From the NCBI RefSeq assembly GCF_017583065.1, contig NZ_JAGEVL010000007.1, positions 372,001 through 436,000 of the forward strand: a stretch of DNA of 64,000 nt, in the 5' to 3' direction. Position 1 is the stretch's first letter. Each line of letters starts with the position of its first letter. This document shows, one piece after another, positions 31,575 to 44,080 of the stretch. The notes below the pieces were generated by a model, which saw only the letters and a list, made by a program, of their open reading frames with translations, was not told where the DNA came from and ran no database searches. The position numbers and the translations under genes are program-made. Source of the DNA: Staphylococcus shinii (GTDB lineage Bacteria; Bacillota; Bacilli; Staphylococcales; Staphylococcaceae).

Positions 31575-33053
31575 ATGTTAGTTAAGCATAAAAATAGCAA
31601 TGAAATAGCAACAAACACGTTAATTATTGGTTTGCCTGAACATTTAAATCAACTAGGGGACATCATTATTAACGGAGACAATATCAATGAGCAATTAAAG
31701 CTATTAAAACAAAATCAAATTGTCAGTACAAATGTTGGTACAGTTTCTAGTACAATGCTTACAATTCGTGACGAATACACAAAACTAATCACTGTCGGTA
31801 TAGGTAATGTTAAAATAGCGACATATAGTGATTATTTGAAAGCGTTTGGCAACCTGTTTCAATATTTACAACAATATCGTATTACACAAGCCTCATTCAT
31901 ATTAGAAACATTTAACACACAAGCTTTATCTAGGAAGATGGTTGCAGAGATATTAGGGCAACAAAGTAATCGTGCGATTTATCAATTTGATAATTATAAA
32001 ACAGATAAACTTGCGCCTTATGAACTAATATTAGATATACATACAAACGATGATGACATACTGAAATCTATTGATGAAGGTCAAATCATTGGTAGTTCAA
32101 TAAACTTAGCACGTGATTATAGTAATATTCCACCAAACATTTTAACGCCTGAGTATTATGCACACTCTATTTACGATCATTTTAAAGAGACAGAAGTAGA
32201 TGTCGATATTAAAGATCATGAGACGTTACAAAATGAAGGATTTGGTCTAATCCATGCAGTAGGTAAAGGTTCTAAACATGGGTCAAGAGTCATTACATTA
32301 ACATATAATGGTGGGGAAACAGATGAAGCACCTATTGCCTTAGTAGGTAAAGGTATTACTTATGATTCAGGTGGTTATTCTATAAAAGGAAAAGTAGGCA
32401 TGCAAACGATGAAATTCGATATGTGTGGCTCTGCTAACGTCGTAGGAATGATAGAAGTTGCTCGCAAACTTAAATTGAAAATAAATATTGTCGGTGTTAT
32501 TGCTGCAGCAGAAAATATGATAAATGAAGCTGCAATGAAACCTGATGATGTATATACCGCTTTAAGTGGTGAATCGGTTGAAGTATTAAATACAGATGCA
32601 GAAGGCCGCTTAGTACTAGGTGATGCAGTATTCTACGCAAATCAATTCCAACCACAAGTGATTTTAGATTTTGCAACATTAACAGGTGCAGCCATTGTAG
32701 CTTTAGGAGATGACAAGGCTGCTGTATTTAGTCAAAATGCAACAAAGCACTTACAAACAATACTTAAGTATGCACAGACTAAAGATGAATTTGTATTTGA
32801 ATTACCTATGACAACGACTGAACGTAACTTAATTAAAAATAGTGATGTTGCAGACTTAGTTAATCATACTAATGGCCAAGGGAAAGCTTTATTTGCAGCA
32901 ACTTTTATTAATCATTTTGCAGGAGAAACACCTCATATGCATTTTGACATAGCTGGCCCCGCAACTACCAATAAAAATACGTATAAAGGTCCAAAAGGTC
33001 CAACAGGATACTTAATTCCAACTATAGTAGAATGGTTACGTAATTTAAAATAA
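31575..33053 (+). CDS. pepA: M17 leucyl aminopeptidase family protein
   Basis: 492 aa. The C-terminal catalytic domain carries the metal-binding signature [16 protein letters not shown] and the [14 protein letters not shown] lysine/aspartate segment. Cytosolic hexameric M17 aminopeptidases remove N-terminal residues from peptides. The N-terminal 170 residues are divergent as usual. AAAGGAGAG precedes ATG 31575. Confidence 0.92.
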   Translation: MLVKHKNSNEIATNTLIIGLPEHLNQLGDIIINGDNINEQLKLLKQNQIVSTNVGTVSSTMLTIRDEYTKLITVGIGNVKIATYSDYLKAFGNLFQYLQQYRITQASFILETFNTQALSRKMVAEILGQQSNRAIYQFDNYKTDKLAPYELILDIHTNDDDILKSIDEGQIIGSSINLARDYSNIPPNILTPEYYAHSIYDHFKETEVDVDIKDHETLQNEGFGLIHAVGKGSKHGSRVITLTYNGGETDEAPIALVGKGITYDSGGYSIKGKVGMQTMKFDMCGSANVVGMIEVARKLKLKINIVGVIAAAENMINEAAMKPDDVYTALSGESVEVLNTDAEGRLVLGDAVFYANQFQPQVILDFATLTGAAIVALGDDKAAVFSQNATKHLQTILKYAQTKDEFVFELPMTTTERNLIKNSDVADLVNHTNGQGKALFAATFINHFAGETPHMHFDIAGPATTNKNTYKGPKGPTGYLIPTIVEWLRNLK

Positions 33054-33085
33054 TTATGAAAATGTTAACACAAATATTTTTTTAG

Positions 33086-33132
33086 AGTGGAAGTAAGAAA
33101 TCAATATTACAAAGTTGATTTCTTACTTCCGC
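33086..33132 (+). terminator. pepA terminator
   Basis: Stem of about 18 bp (GTGGAAGTAAGAAATCAA / TTGATTTCTTACTTCCGC) followed by TTTTTTG. Confidence 0.88.
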
Positions 33133-33354
33133 TTTTTTGAATTTTCAAGTCACAAATAGTGATAAAATGAAAGTGCTATAAATCGTGCGTTTATTAGTGT
33201 TTAGAGTTATAAAAATTAAATATCTACCATTTTAAAAAGAAAAATATGAGATGCATGGACAAATTATTTGTGGTGTTTGACAAGTGCTCATGTTATTGAT
33301 ATTATAGTTCTCATAATGCTTTAGTTCGATAACGTGGTAAAGGAGTTGTGCTTT

Positions 33355-34671
33355 GTGATAAATGCAGTAGTAATAGCAGTGATACTGATGATTATTTTAT
33401 GTTTATGTAGATTAAATGTAGTGATCAGTTTGTTTATCAGTGCCTTAGTAGGTGGATTAATTGCAGGTATGAGTGTTTCAGATATCGTGTCTGTTTTTGG
33501 TAAGAATATTGTAGATGGTGCAGAAGTAGCACTAAGTTATGCATTGCTTGGTGGTTTTGCAGCGCTTATTTCTTATAGTGGAATTACCGATTATTTAGTG
33601 AATAAAATTATAAATGGTATCCATGCTGAAAATAGCAAGATGTCACGTATTAAAGTGAAAGTGATAATCATATTAGCTTTATTAGTGATGAGTATTATGA
33701 GTCAGAACTTAATACCAGTCCATATTGCGTTTATTCCTATTGTAATACCACCGTTAATTAGTTTGTTTAATGAACTAAATATAGACAGAAGACAGATAGC
33801 AATTATTATAGGATTTGGTTTATGTTGGCCTTATGTCTTATTACCTTTTGGTTTTGGTCAAATATTTCACCAAATTATTCAGAATGGTTTTACCAAAGCA
33901 AATCACCCAATTGAAATGGACATGATTTGGAAAGCGATGATTATACCTTCATTAGGTTATGTATTTGGATTGATTGCTGGTATTTTTTATTATAGAAAGC
34001 CAAGAAAATACATACAGCATGAAGAAGCGAAAGATAATAGTCAAATAGAAATTAAACCATACGTTCTTGTAGTTACTATTATTTCAATTATAGCTACATT
34101 CTTAGTGCAATTACTAACGGATTCTATGATTTTTGGTGCGTTAGCAGGTGTGCTTGTATTCTTTATTTCAAGAGCTTATAAATGGACAGAATTAGATAAA
34201 CAATTTGTTGAAGGTATAAAAATTATGTCTTTTATTGGTGTAGTTATTTTATCTGCTAACGGCTTTGCGGGAGTAATGAATGAAACAGGTGACATTAATA
34301 GACTTGTAGAGGGGTTAAGTGGAGTTATAGGTAATAATAAACTAGTAAGCATTATAGTGATGTACATTATTGGTTTAGTAGTTACATTAGGTATTGGTTC
34401 ATCGTTTGCTACAATTCCAATCATCGCCACGTTATTTGTGCCATTAGGAGAATCGTTAGGATTAAGCACAATGGCATTAATTGCTTTAATAGGTACAGCC
34501 AGTGCATTAGGGGATTCAGGTTCGCCAGCAAGTGATTCTACTCTTGGTCCTACTGCAGGCTTGGATGTTGATGGACAACATGACCACATTAGAGATACTT
34601 GTATACCTAACTTCCTATTTTACAATATTCCATTAATTATTTTTGGAACAATTGCTGCTATGGTACTATAA
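33355..34671 (+). CDS. NhaC-like Na+/H+ antiporter family transporter
   Basis: 438 aa, about eleven membrane helices. GTG 33355 is chosen for AAAGGAG 9 bp upstream; GTG 33334 lies before that site. The C-terminal GDSGSPASDSTLGPTAGLD is typical of the Na_H_antiporter/NhaC-like family within the ion transporter superfamily. It probably exchanges Na+ or an organic cation for protons; the ion cannot be told from sequence. The thioesterase gene follows by 29 bp. Confidence 0.85.
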   Translation: MINAVVIAVILMIILCLCRLNVVISLFISALVGGLIAGMSVSDIVSVFGKNIVDGAEVALSYALLGGFAALISYSGITDYLVNKIINGIHAENSKMSRIKVKVIIILALLVMSIMSQNLIPVHIAFIPIVIPPLISLFNELNIDRRQIAIIIGFGLCWPYVLLPFGFGQIFHQIIQNGFTKANHPIEMDMIWKAMIIPSLGYVFGLIAGIFYYRKPRKYIQHEEAKDNSQIEIKPYVLVVTIISIIATFLVQLLTDSMIFGALAGVLVFFISRAYKWTELDKQFVEGIKIMSFIGVVILSANGFAGVMNETGDINRLVEGLSGVIGNNKLVSIIVMYIIGLVVTLGIGSSFATIPIIATLFVPLGESLGLSTMALIALIGTASALGDSGSPASDSTLGPTAGLDVDGQHDHIRDTCIPNFLFYNIPLIIFGTIAAMVL

Positions 34672-34700
34672 AAGGTATATAAAGAAAATGAGGTGACACA

Positions 34701-35078
34701 ATGGCTAATATGTTAGACGCGTTAGATATTAAAGTTGTGAAACAAGAACGTGGTTTAATGGTGATGTCAATGCCTGTGACTGATAAAGTAAAACAGCCAT
34801 TTGGCTATCTGCATGGAGGTGCGAGTCTAGCACTTGGTGAAACGGCATGTTCGATGGGAGCTGCTTATTTAATTGATACTGAACAGTATGTACCACTTGG
34901 TTTAGAAATGAATGGTAACCATATAGGTTCAACTACAGAAGGAACTATATATGCAACTGCTACAATTATTCATGAAGGAAAAACAACACAGGTATGGTCT
35001 ATTGATATTAAAGATGATAAAGATAGATTAATTTGTGTAATGCGAGGAACTATTGCTATAAAACCATTAAAACGTTAA
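34701..35078 (+). CDS. Hotdog-fold thioesterase (PaaI/MenI type)
   Basis: 125 aa. FGYLHGGASLALGETACSMG (about residues 32-51) is the PaaI-type active site, with the H-G-G turn and the catalytic glutamate in the following helix. Such enzymes hydrolyse acyl-CoA thioesters; in menaquinone makers some cleave DHNA-CoA. Candidate for that step, but the substrate is unproven. Same transcript as the antiporter is likely. Confidence 0.88.
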   Translation: MANMLDALDIKVVKQERGLMVMSMPVTDKVKQPFGYLHGGASLALGETACSMGAAYLIDTEQYVPLGLEMNGNHIGSTTEGTIYATATIIHEGKTTQVWSIDIKDDKDRLICVMRGTIAIKPLKR

Positions 35079-35089
35079 TCCATAACAAT

Positions 35090-35128
35090 AAAGGCAAGAA
35101 TCATCTGTTGAGACGATTCTTGCCTTTA
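35090..35128. terminator. Bidirectional terminator after the thioesterase
   Basis: AAAGGCAAGAATC...GATTCTTGCCTTT stem, then TATTTTT; A-rich on the other side, between convergent genes. Confidence 0.85.
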
Positions 35129-35218
35129 TTTTTGTCTTATTAGCAGTGACATCTTTAATTATAATGAAATGCTTTATCTAGAATAGAAAGATAAAAAATT
35201 CGTTATTGTGTTTATACT

Positions 35219-36424
35219 TTATTGTCCTATGCTTTGTTTGATATTTAAGGATTCACAATTATAATAGTACTGCTGTGATTTGTTGTACTGTTTGTGTTCA
35301 AAAGCTTCACCAATTCTTAATGAGGCTTCACGTCCTCCCATAATATTGCGTGCAAATGGTCCAAGCTCCAAATCAGCCAATCCACCGCTTACATAAAGAT
35401 TAGGGAGCCATTCTAAAGATGGAGTGATAGAAGGCAGTCCACAAGCGCTTACTGACGCTTGGTTTTCCATTATTAATTGCTGGATTAAAGGTTGTTGCAT
35501 AATCGTTTCTTTAAAACCTGTAGCTAATAATATACGGTCGTAATGTATACAACACGTGTCAGTGCAAATATGGTGATTAACTATATCTGTTATTTCGTTA
35601 ATATGTACTTTAAGACGACCATCTTTAATATACTTTTTAAGTCTTAATTCTAGTTCTTTTGGCATAGATCCTTTATGTCTCTCATTTTTAATTGTGTTTA
35701 AACGATCAATAGAAGATTGCATAGCACTAAATTTTTTCATATTTTTAGGTCCTAGCCATCCAGTATCTGCATCAAAGTCATGGACATCTATAGTTTTATT
35801 CATCCATAAATGAATCTGGTTATTACTGTTTTCCTTTAAAAGCCTTAAAGTGAGATGGGCTGCAGAAATACCGCTACCAACGACATGCGATGTACTTGTA
35901 TAACTATTTTGTTCATTTTCAAAAATGTGAGAAATGTCAGGTTGATTTTGAAATAGTTTAGGAACATATATTTCATGATTACAACCAAATGCAACTACTA
36001 CATGGTCTGAACTAATCCAGCTTTGATTGTTCAATTGCAAGTGCCATTGTTGTTTACTTTTCTTAATGCCATTGACATATCCTTGAATATGACATGAATT
36101 TAAATGATATAAGTGAATTAAATCATGTGTATGGTTCATAAACATATTTCGGTTAGGTCGTTTGTATTGTCCATATGCAGCGTTAGTATAATGCATTTTT
36201 TTAGCATATTGATTTAAATGAAAAGGGTTAGGGTGCACATGGTGTACACATGGTGAACGTAAATAGGGCATATCAATACGTTGTGAAAAATTATCAAATT
36301 GAGCACATAAATTAGGGTTTGGGTCAATAATTGATAATTGTGATGCCTTTAAACCTAAAGATCTTAATTTAATAGCGATAGTTACTGCATGTAATCCACC
36401 ACCAATAATAGTCCATGTTGTCAT
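35219..36424 (-). CDS. FAD/NAD(P)-binding oxidoreductase under a Zur-type operator
   Basis: 401 aa. N-terminal FAD motif WTIIGGGLHAVTIAIKLRSL (residues 4-23), a second dinucleotide motif HVVGSGISAAHLTLRLL near 183-199 and LLATGFKE toward the C-terminus. This is the layout of YdhS-type and N-hydroxylase-like flavoproteins (IucD/SidA relatives); the substrate is unknown. The promoter overlaps a perfect Zur-type palindrome (36442-36470), so repression under zinc sufficiency is inferred. GGAGTG precedes ATG 36424. Monocistronic: it is 139 bp beyond the convergent thioesterase. Confidence 0.82.
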   Translation of the reverse strand: MTTWTIIGGGLHAVTIAIKLRSLGLKASQLSIIDPNPNLCAQFDNFSQRIDMPYLRSPCVHHVHPNPFHLNQYAKKMHYTNAAYGQYKRPNRNMFMNHTHDLIHLYHLNSCHIQGYVNGIKKSKQQWHLQLNNQSWISSDHVVVAFGCNHEIYVPKLFQNQPDISHIFENEQNSYTSTSHVVGSGISAAHLTLRLLKENSNNQIHLWMNKTIDVHDFDADTGWLGPKNMKKFSAMQSSIDRLNTIKNERHKGSMPKELELRLKKYIKDGRLKVHINEITDIVNHHICTDTCCIHYDRILLATGFKETIMQQPLIQQLIMENQASVSACGLPSITPSLEWLPNLYVSGGLADLELGPFARNIMGGREASLRIGEAFEHKQYNKSQQYYYNCESLNIKQSIGQ

Positions 36425-36441
36425 AAAAACACTCCTGTTTA

Positions 36442-36470
36442 TATTAAATCGTAATTATTACGATTTAATA
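36442..36470 (-). promoter_or_regulatory. Perfect Zur-type operator
   Basis: A 29-bp perfect palindrome, 14-bp arms around T36456, whose core TCGTAATTATTACGA equals the Zur consensus TCGTAATNATTACGA described for Bacillus; Fur and PerR boxes differ in the outer bases. It lies 18-46 bp upstream of the oxidoreductase start and covers the -10 box. Confidence 0.85.
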
Positions 36471-36495
36471 TATCATGTAATGTTCTTTATAACAA
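36467..36495 (-). promoter_or_regulatory. Predicted promoter of the Zur-controlled oxidoreductase
   Basis: On the minus strand TTGTTA (36490-36495), 17-bp spacer, TATATT (36467-36472). The -10 box overlaps the palindrome edge, so a bound repressor would block the polymerase. Confidence 0.7.
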
Positions 36496-36555
36496 CTGAT
36501 TTTGCAAATAAATTATGAGTGGGAAAGAAACATGAAATACTTAATAAGCAAAAAA

Positions 36556-36588
36556 TGTGGGAGAGACATGGTTCATGTCTCTCCCACA
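36556..36588. terminator. Terminator beyond mnhG
   Basis: TGTGGGAGAGACATGG / TTCATGTCTCTCCCACA, a near-perfect stem. On the minus strand, the direction of mnhG transcription, it is followed by TTTTTTGC. Member of the GAGACAT family. Confidence 0.72.
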
Positions 36589-36652
36589 AGTGTTTTATAC
36601 ACATTATTAGGAAAATAGGAAATATGTTTAATCAAATCCCAATTTACTACTT

Positions 36653-37759
<1,107 letters not shown>

Positions 37760-37760
37760 A

Positions 37761-39257
37761 TTACTTACCTCCCAATACTGCGTCCCTATAGACACTAGGA
37801 TTGTAGAATGTCTCAGCAGCATCTTTAATAATTGGTTGTAACCAATCTGCAGAAAGTCCGAAAGCAACTGAGATAACGACTGAAATGATTGCTATTGTTA
37901 GTATCCCTTTATACTGCAGCTTAGGATTTACTTGGTAACCTTCAGATTTTCCGAAAAAGCCTAATAAGAAAATACGAATAACAGAATAAAGTACTACTAA
38001 ACTTGAAAGTAAGACAACGATACCACTTAGGTAAAATCCTTTTTCAAATGTAGCTTGTACAATATAAAACTTACCATAAAAACCACTAAGTGGCGGGATG
38101 CCTGCTAAACTTAATGCAGCAATAAAGAACGTCCATCCTAAAACTGGGTAATCTTTAATCAGTCCACCATATTTACGCAAATCATGTGTTTTAGTAATTT
38201 TATACATAACACCAATTAGGAAAAATAGGGCAGCTTTTACTAACATATCATGTAGCGTGTAATAAATCGCACCCATCATACCTGCTTGATTCATCATCGC
38301 TATACCAACTAGGATAACGCCTACAGCAATTACGATGTTATAAAGTATGATTTTTTTAGTATCGAAATAGCTGACTGCACCGACACACCCGAAAATAATC
38401 GTAAGTAACGCCAAGAATAATATTGTATAAAACGAGAAATCAGATGAATCATTAAAGAATAGGCTAGCTGTTCTTGCAATGGCATACACGCCTACTTTTG
38501 TTAATAAAGCACCAAAGAATGCAATAATTGCAATCGGTGGGGCATAGTATGCACCTGGCAACCAAATGTACATTGGGAATGCACCAGCTTTAGTTGCGAA
38601 AACAAAGATAAACATAATAAATATGATTGTTATTATGCCACTATCTTCAGCAGGTAATTGACTGATCTTTTCGCTAATATCAGCTAAATTCAAAGTGCCA
38701 ACTACAGAGTAGAGCATAGCTACGGCTATAACAAAGAACGCTGATGAAGTTACGTTGATAAGTACATATTTAATGGTTTCGCTTAATTGTATTTTAGTCC
38801 CACCTATAACTAACAAAATATAAGAAGATAATAGGAAGACTTCAAAGAATACAAATAAGTTGAAAATATCTCCAGTAATAAATGACCCGATTATACCTGT
38901 AACCATAAACATTACTGCGAAATAATAGTAGTATGTTTCGCGCTCGATGCCTACGGATTGATAGGAATAAAGGATGATTAACATCGTTATAATTAAGCTG
39001 GTGATGACGAGTAAAGCGCTAAATATATCGAGAACAAAGACAATACTATAAGGCGCGTCCCATGAACCTAATTCTAATGTGATTGGACCATCTTTAAGTA
39101 CATTTTGGAAATTAATAATTGCAAAGATTAATGTGATAGCTGTACCAGATAAGGCAACGTAGCGCTTTATCCTAGGGCGCTTACCAATGAATATGAGTGC
39201 GATAATAGTAATCATTGGTATGACGAGTAATGAAATAATGAGATTACTCTCTATCAT
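37761..39257 (-). CDS. mnhD1: Na+/H+ antiporter subunit MnhD
   Basis: 498 aa, about 14 helices, homologous to proton-pumping subunits of respiratory complex I. Motifs include the charged [16 protein letters not shown] helix and [16 protein letters not shown]. One of the two ion-path subunits with MnhA. The stop lies 1 bp before the mnhE start. Confidence 0.96.
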   Translation of the reverse strand: MIESNLIISLLVIPMITIIALIFIGKRPRIKRYVALSGTAITLIFAIINFQNVLKDGPITLELGSWDAPYSIVFVLDIFSALLVITSLIITMLIILYSYQSVGIERETYYYYFAVMFMVTGIIGSFITGDIFNLFVFFEVFLLSSYILLVIGGTKIQLSETIKYVLINVTSSAFFVIAVAMLYSVVGTLNLADISEKISQLPAEDSGIITIIFIMFIFVFATKAGAFPMYIWLPGAYYAPPIAIIAFFGALLTKVGVYAIARTASLFFNDSSDFSFYTILFLALLTIIFGCVGAVSYFDTKKIILYNIVIAVGVILVGIAMMNQAGMMGAIYYTLHDMLVKAALFFLIGVMYKITKTHDLRKYGGLIKDYPVLGWTFFIAALSLAGIPPLSGFYGKFYIVQATFEKGFYLSGIVVLLSSLVVLYSVIRIFLLGFFGKSEGYQVNPKLQYKGILTIAIISVVISVAFGLSADWLQPIIKDAAETFYNPSVYRDAVLGGK

Positions 39258-39591
39258 TGTCTAGCACTCCTTTCATACTTTCTACGTTGTCTGTGCCTAA
39301 TTCTTTATAACTTCTAAAAGCTAACACTAAGAAAAATGCTGTTACAGAAAACGAAATTACTATAGCTGTAAGTATTAGTGCCTGTGGAATTGGATCTACA
39401 TATGAAGTGATTCCTTTTTCATAAATAGGCACTTCACCTTTTTTAAGACCACCCATAGTAATTAAAAATAAATTGGCTGTATGAGTTTGTAAAGTAGTCC
39501 CAATAATAATGCGTATCAAACTTTTAGAAAGAATGAGATAGACGCTCATTGCAGTGAGAATACCACAAACAAAAATCATAACTATTTCCAT
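39244..39591 (-). CDS. mnhC1: Na+/H+ antiporter subunit MnhC
   Basis: 115 aa, three helices, NuoK-like; [19 protein letters not shown] is the family signature. It overlaps mnhD by 14 bp and its ATG overlaps the mnhB stop by 1 bp. Confidence 0.95.
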   Translation of the reverse strand: MEIVMIFVCGILTAMSVYLILSKSLIRIIIGTTLQTHTANLFLITMGGLKKGEVPIYEKGITSYVDPIPQALILTAIVISFSVTAFFLVLAFRSYKELGTDNVESMKGVLDNDRE

Positions 39592-40019
39592 TACTCATTC
39601 TCTCCAATCGCTAATATTATAGTCATTATTGTACCTACAACAGCGCATAATACGCCTAAATCAAAAAATGTAGCAGTATGCATTTCCACTGGTTTTAAAA
39701 TTACTAATGGAATTTCAAATGGTGTATGCGTGAAAAAGTTTTTATGATAAAACCAACTCGCAATCGGCGTAGCTAGACAAAAGAAAAAGCCAATACCGAT
39801 TAATTTTTTAAAGTCCCAAGGGAAAATTTTGCGCATCGTTTTTATATCAAAAGCTACTGTAATAATCACGAGTGCACTAGAAAGTAATAAACCTCCTACG
39901 AAACCGCCACCTGGCGTATAATGTCCAGCTAAGAATAAATATAAACCAAACATCACGATGAGAAAGAAGATAACAACAGCTGAATATTGAAAGATTAAAT
40001 TATTTTTCTGTCTGTTCAA
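39591..40019 (-). CDS. mnhB1: Na+/H+ antiporter subunit MnhB
   Basis: 142 aa with a TTG start at 40019: AAGGAGG stands 8 bp upstream and [19 protein letters not shown] then matches the S. aureus subunit in start and length. The frame open to 40040 includes the ribosome site. [14 protein letters not shown] is the MnhB signature. It overlaps mnhA by 20 bp. Confidence 0.93.
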   Translation of the reverse strand: MNRQKNNLIFQYSAVVIFFLIVMFGLYLFLAGHYTPGGGFVGGLLLSSALVIITVAFDIKTMRKIFPWDFKKLIGIGFFFCLATPIASWFYHKNFFTHTPFEIPLVILKPVEMHTATFFDLGVLCAVVGTIMTIILAIGENE

Positions 40020-42417
40020 CGTTTTTACCTCCTTCATCATTTTTATTGTTATTTGTACGTAATTTAATCATTGTATAAACACCTAAACCAGCAATACCAA
40101 GTACCGCAGATTCAAATAACGTATCGGTACCACGGAAGTCAACAAGAATAACGTTAACCATGTTGGTACCATGAGCTAAGTCATAAACATTGGATTTGTA
40201 AAATTCAGCGATAGAGCCGAAATGTCTATTACCATAAGCAATTAAACCAAGCACCGTAACGACAATACCTGCACCGACTGCAATAACAATATTTACTAAT
40301 TTAAAAGAACGTGATTCTTTATGTCTGTTTAAATTAGGTAAATGATAGAAACATAATAAGAATAATGCTGTTGAGATAGATTCAACTACAAATTGTGTAA
40401 GGGCTAAATCTGGTGCACTAAAGAAAATGAAGAATATAGCAACAGAATAACCTACAGCACTTGCCATGATAATACTAAATAATCTAGATTTAGCAAATAT
40501 AATCATAGAAGCAGCAGTGATAATTAATACTACAATGATTAATTCAAATGGACGTACTTCACTTACATCTTTAAAGTCGATATTAAACGGAGTAACTAAA
40601 AGTGTTACTAACGTAATTACTATTAATGAAGCAAATATAATGATTAAGTTATTCCGCGTAAAACCAGTCACATAAGCGTCAGTAAATTTACCTGAATAAC
40701 CTGGCGTAACTTCGCCAAATTTATCATACCAGTAATTTAATGTGAGCTTGGTAGGTTGTAAATGCAATAAACGAATCCAATATCCAAAAGTTAAAATGAG
40801 CAAAATACCTACAACATAAATACCTATTGTAGAGAAAAAGGCTGGTGTAAAGCCATGGAACATATGGAATTCTGCTGTTGTACCTGTAGTTTGGCTAATT
40901 GCACTTACTGCTGGTTCAATAATTGAGCCAGTTAATATTGATGGGAAGAAACCAAATACAATAACTAAAATAGCTAAAATCGCTGGTGAAATAAGCATAA
41001 GTATAGACACTTCATGAGCTTTTTTAGGTAATTCATGAGCTTTGTGACTACCTAAAAAGATTTGACCAATAAATCTGACAGAATAAACAAATGTAAATAC
41101 ACTACCGATAATTGCGATTATCGGTATTAATATGCCAAGCGTATTTAAACTAAACATATTAACGTTTGTAATTTCAATCATGCTTTCTAAAAATGACTCT
41201 TTAGATAAAAAACCATTAAATGGCGGTATACCAGCCATACTTAATGAAGTAATGATTGTAATCGTAAACGAGATAGGCATGATAGTTAATAAACCGCCTA
41301 ATTTATTTACATCACGTGTACCTGTAGAGTGGTCGATTGCACCAGTCACCATAAATAATGCACCTTTAAAAGTTGCATGGTTAATTAAATGGAAAACAGC
41401 AGCAGTAAATGCAGCAATATAAAGTTGGCTTTCAGAACCTTCAAAATGGTAGCTAACTGCTCCGATACCTAGCATAGACATAATCATACCTAATTGTGAA
41501 ACTGTAGAAAATGCTAAGATACCTTTTAAATCTTGCTGTTTTGTAGCATTAAACGATGCCCATAATAACGTAATTAGACCGATCAAAGTTACCGACCAAA
41601 TCCATCCTTGTGAAACAGCAAAAATTGGCGTTACTCGTGCAACTAAATAAAGACCAGCTTTAACCATTGTTGCTGAGTGTAAGTAAGCACTTACTGGTGT
41701 TGGTGCTTCCATAGCATCTGGTAACCATATGTAAAATGGAAATTGCGCCGATTTGGTAATAGCCCCAATTAAAACTAAAATCATTGAAAGAATAAAGAAT
41801 GGGCTAGTTTGAATTTCAGAAACATTTTGAATCAATTCTTGAATACTTGTTGTCCCGCCAGCTATGGAAAGCAAGATAATGCCACCTAAAAGAGACAATC
41901 CTCCAAACACTGTAACGAGCATGGATTTTTGAGCTCCATATATAGATGCTTGCTTATCACGCCAAAATGAGATGAGCAGGAAACTAGAAAATGAAGTTAA
42001 TTCCCAAAATAAATATAAGATAATTAAATTATCTGATAATACGACACCTAACATAGCACCCATAAAGAGCAATAGATAACAGTAAAAATTTCCCAGTTGC
42101 TCTTGTCGACTTAAATAACTTATAGAATAAAGTACAATTAAACTGCCTATACCAGTTATTAATAAACTGAATAATAAGCCTAAACCATCAACGTATAAAT
42201 TGAAATTCATACCGAAGTGAGGCATCCAATTAGCTTTTTGCATTATGTTATTTCCTGACATGGTTGCCGAAATATATGATAGGAAATATATAAATAAGAC
42301 GACGGGGATAGGTAACACAAACCATCCTAAATGTACGCGTTTATAAAAACGATATACAATTGGAATAATGAGTGCGAATATTAACGGCAAAAGCACCGAT
42401 ATATGTAACAAACTCAT
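40000..42417 (-). CDS. mnhA1: Na+/H+ antiporter subunit MnhA
   Basis: 805 aa, about 20 helices. N-terminal ND5-like part with [18 protein letters not shown] acidic helix ([18 protein letters not shown]) and [21 protein letters not shown]-terminal MnhB-like domain ([20 protein letters not shown]). Largest subunit of the seven-protein antiporter that exports Na+ at the cost of the proton gradient and aids pH and salt tolerance. First gene of the operon; AAAGGAGG precedes ATG 42417. Confidence 0.97.
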   Translation of the reverse strand: MSLLHISVLLPLIFALIIPIVYRFYKRVHLGWFVLPIPVVLFIYFLSYISATMSGNNIMQKANWMPHFGMNFNLYVDGLGLLFSLLITGIGSLIVLYSISYLSRQEQLGNFYCYLLLFMGAMLGVVLSDNLIILYLFWELTSFSSFLLISFWRDKQASIYGAQKSMLVTVFGGLSLLGGIILLSIAGGTTSIQELIQNVSEIQTSPFFILSMILVLIGAITKSAQFPFYIWLPDAMEAPTPVSAYLHSATMVKAGLYLVARVTPIFAVSQGWIWSVTLIGLITLLWASFNATKQQDLKGILAFSTVSQLGMIMSMLGIGAVSYHFEGSESQLYIAAFTAAVFHLINHATFKGALFMVTGAIDHSTGTRDVNKLGGLLTIMPISFTITIITSLSMAGIPPFNGFLSKESFLESMIEITNVNMFSLNTLGILIPIIAIIGSVFTFVYSVRFIGQIFLGSHKAHELPKKAHEVSILMLISPAILAILVIVFGFFPSILTGSIIEPAVSAISQTTGTTAEFHMFHGFTPAFFSTIGIYVVGILLILTFGYWIRLLHLQPTKLTLNYWYDKFGEVTPGYSGKFTDAYVTGFTRNNLIIIFASLIVITLVTLLVTPFNIDFKDVSEVRPFELIIVVLIITAASMIIFAKSRLFSIIMASAVGYSVAIFFIFFSAPDLALTQFVVESISTALFLLCFYHLPNLNRHKESRSFKLVNIVIAVGAGIVVTVLGLIAYGNRHFGSIAEFYKSNVYDLAHGTNMVNVILVDFRGTDTLFESAVLGIAGLGVYTMIKLRTNNNKNDEGGKNVEQTEK

Positions 42418-42452
42418 TATTTTATCCTCCTTTAAAAATGTATTATAAAACC

Positions 42453-42481
42453 ATTATACATGAAGTGGACTATTCTGAAAA
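42453..42481 (-). promoter_or_regulatory. Predicted promoter of mnhABCDEFG
   Basis: On the minus strand TTTTCA (42476-42481), 17-bp spacer, TATAAT (42453-42458), 36 bp before mnhA. Confidence 0.65.
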
Positions 42482-42545
42482 ACGTCAGGAAGCCTTGAAA
42501 CACTTGTGTTAGATGTTTTATTAAATAAGAAGAAACACGGTATTT

Positions 42546-42926
42546 TTATTCAAAATTTTGTTTATATTGAATGGAATAATCATGTTTTAAACGCTGTAAA
42601 CTGTTGAGCGACATAGTTGCATGCAATGTATCTTGAGCTTTTAATTTAGTTTCTAATTTAGATATTGCATTCTGTAAAGATTCTATGTAAGACATAGGTT
42701 CTACATTGAATTCTCTAAGATGTGATTTTGTCGTATAGCGCTTCTCGTAATGACTAAGTGCTTTACGTTCATGGAAAAATACATTTTCAGTTTCTGTAGG
42801 ATTGTGTAAATCACCTTGTTTAGGGTGATTAATCACTTGTTCAACTTGAACAAGTACTTTATTTTCATCCTCTTCTTTAATTGTTACGCCATAACTGCCA
42901 GTTTTATGTGAAAAACGGTATAACAT
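42546..42926 (-). CDS. kapB: KapB-like kinase-associated protein
   Basis: 126 aa. N-terminal SH3-like barrel with [18 protein letters not shown], then [20 protein letters not shown] and [15 protein letters not shown], typical of KapB (PF08810), originally linked to KinB signalling in Bacillus. Staphylococci lack that sporulation pathway, so the role is unknown. It sits between mnh and the divergent cyclophilin gene; no signal peptide or lipobox despite the name 'lipoprotein B'. Confidence 0.87.
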   Translation of the reverse strand: MLYRFSHKTGSYGVTIKEEDENKVLVQVEQVINHPKQGDLHNPTETENVFFHERKALSHYEKRYTTKSHLREFNVEPMSYIESLQNAISKLETKLKAQDTLHATMSLNSLQRLKHDYSIQYKQNFE

Positions 42927-42993
42927 AATTCAATACATCCCTTCTTTTGTGTTAGAATACATATATCATCTTAACATGAAATGGAGAATAAAA

Positions 42994-43587
42994 ATGACGA
43001 ACTATCCTCAGTTAAACAAAGAAATAAATGACAATGAAATTAAAATGGTAATGCATACAAACAAGGGCGATATGACGTTTAAATTGTTACCAGAAGTTGC
43101 ACCAAAAACAGTAGAAAACTTTGTTACGCATGCTAAAAATGGCTATTACAACGGCGTTACTTTCCACCGTGTAATTAACGACTTTATGGTACAAGGTGGA
43201 GATCCAACTGCTACAGGCATGGGTGGCGAAAGTATTTACGGTGGACCTTTTGAAGATGAATTTTCAAAAGAAGCGTTTAATATCTACGGTGCACTTTCAA
43301 TGGCAAATGCAGGACCAAATACAAATGGTTCTCAATTCTTCATTGTTCAAATGAATGAAGTGCCGGAATCAATGCTTAGTCAATTAGCAGACGGAGGTTG
43401 GCCAGAACCAATTGTAAAAGCTTATGGTGAAACTGGTGGAACACCTTGGTTAGACCAAAAGCATACTGTATTTGGTCAGTTAATTGAAGGTAAAGATACA
43501 TTAGAAGATATCGCTAATACAAAAGTAGGTCCACAAGACAAACCATTATATGACATTACAATTGATTCAATCGAAATCGTTGAATAA
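42994..43587 (+). CDS. Cyclophilin-type peptidyl-prolyl cis-trans isomerase
   Basis: 197 aa from ATG 42994 (ATGGAGAA upstream); the longer frame to 42949 lacks a ribosome site. Cyclophilin active site [19 protein letters not shown] (about 57-75) and the [15 protein letters not shown] segment. Cytosolic by absence of a signal peptide. It speeds proline isomerisation in folding proteins. The strong terminator at 43666 follows. Confidence 0.95.
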   Translation: MTNYPQLNKEINDNEIKMVMHTNKGDMTFKLLPEVAPKTVENFVTHAKNGYYNGVTFHRVINDFMVQGGDPTATGMGGESIYGGPFEDEFSKEAFNIYGALSMANAGPNTNGSQFFIVQMNEVPESMLSQLADGGWPEPIVKAYGETGGTPWLDQKHTVFGQLIEGKDTLEDIANTKVGPQDKPLYDITIDSIEIVE

Positions 43588-43665
43588 TTAATGGTTTACA
43601 TGAATTAGTAGATAAATGACCATTTTTAATTTAAACAAGCTGATTTAATACTTAATTGACACTGT

Positions 43666-43714
43666 AGGAGAAGAGATTAGAAATCAATTTTGATGTTGGT
43701 TTCTACTCTTCTCC
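43666..43714 (+). terminator. Terminator after the cyclophilin gene
   Basis: AGGAGAAGAGattAGAAAtCAA pairs with TTGgTTTCTActCTTCTCC; TTTTTTAT follows. Confidence 0.82.
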
Positions 43715-44080
43715 TTTTTTATAAGTGTCTTAAAATGGCGAGGGAGGAATCGGCAAGTAAAAATGATGAGAGATTTTAATCGAAACAAACTTTTAATAAT
43801 AAATAGTAAAAAAATTAAAAAGAATTAAAATGTTTAATTTACAAAATAAATTAATGAGAAAATACCCAGTATTAGTAAAACAAGGAATAACGATTTAATC
43901 GAAATTTTTATAAAATACAAATAAAAATGCAATATCTCAACATCTAAGTACCTTCTTAAATAATTGTTTTAACAATATAAAATTGTAAAATGTGAAATTT
44001 TTCTATGTTTATGTTAGTGCCTTCCTATAATGTATGCTATTATAATAGTGTTAAGTAAAACGAATTAAGGGGTTATCACG
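43715..44080. other. Intergenic, no feature seen beyond a promoter region
   Basis: About 365 bp, very AT-rich, stops in all frames. TATAAT-like boxes near 44026 and 44040 suggest the promoter of the S1 gene; nothing else was recognised. Confidence 0.35.

Noticed and set aside
34176..34589. 137-codon minus-strand ORF inside the NhaC-like gene
   Set aside because: It is antisense to a well-supported membrane protein, has no ribosome site and is Pro/Asn-rich in the way typical of antisense shadows.
37760..37867. N-terminal extension of MnhE into mnhD
   Set aside because: The extension has no ribosome site and ATG 37759 gives the family start and length.
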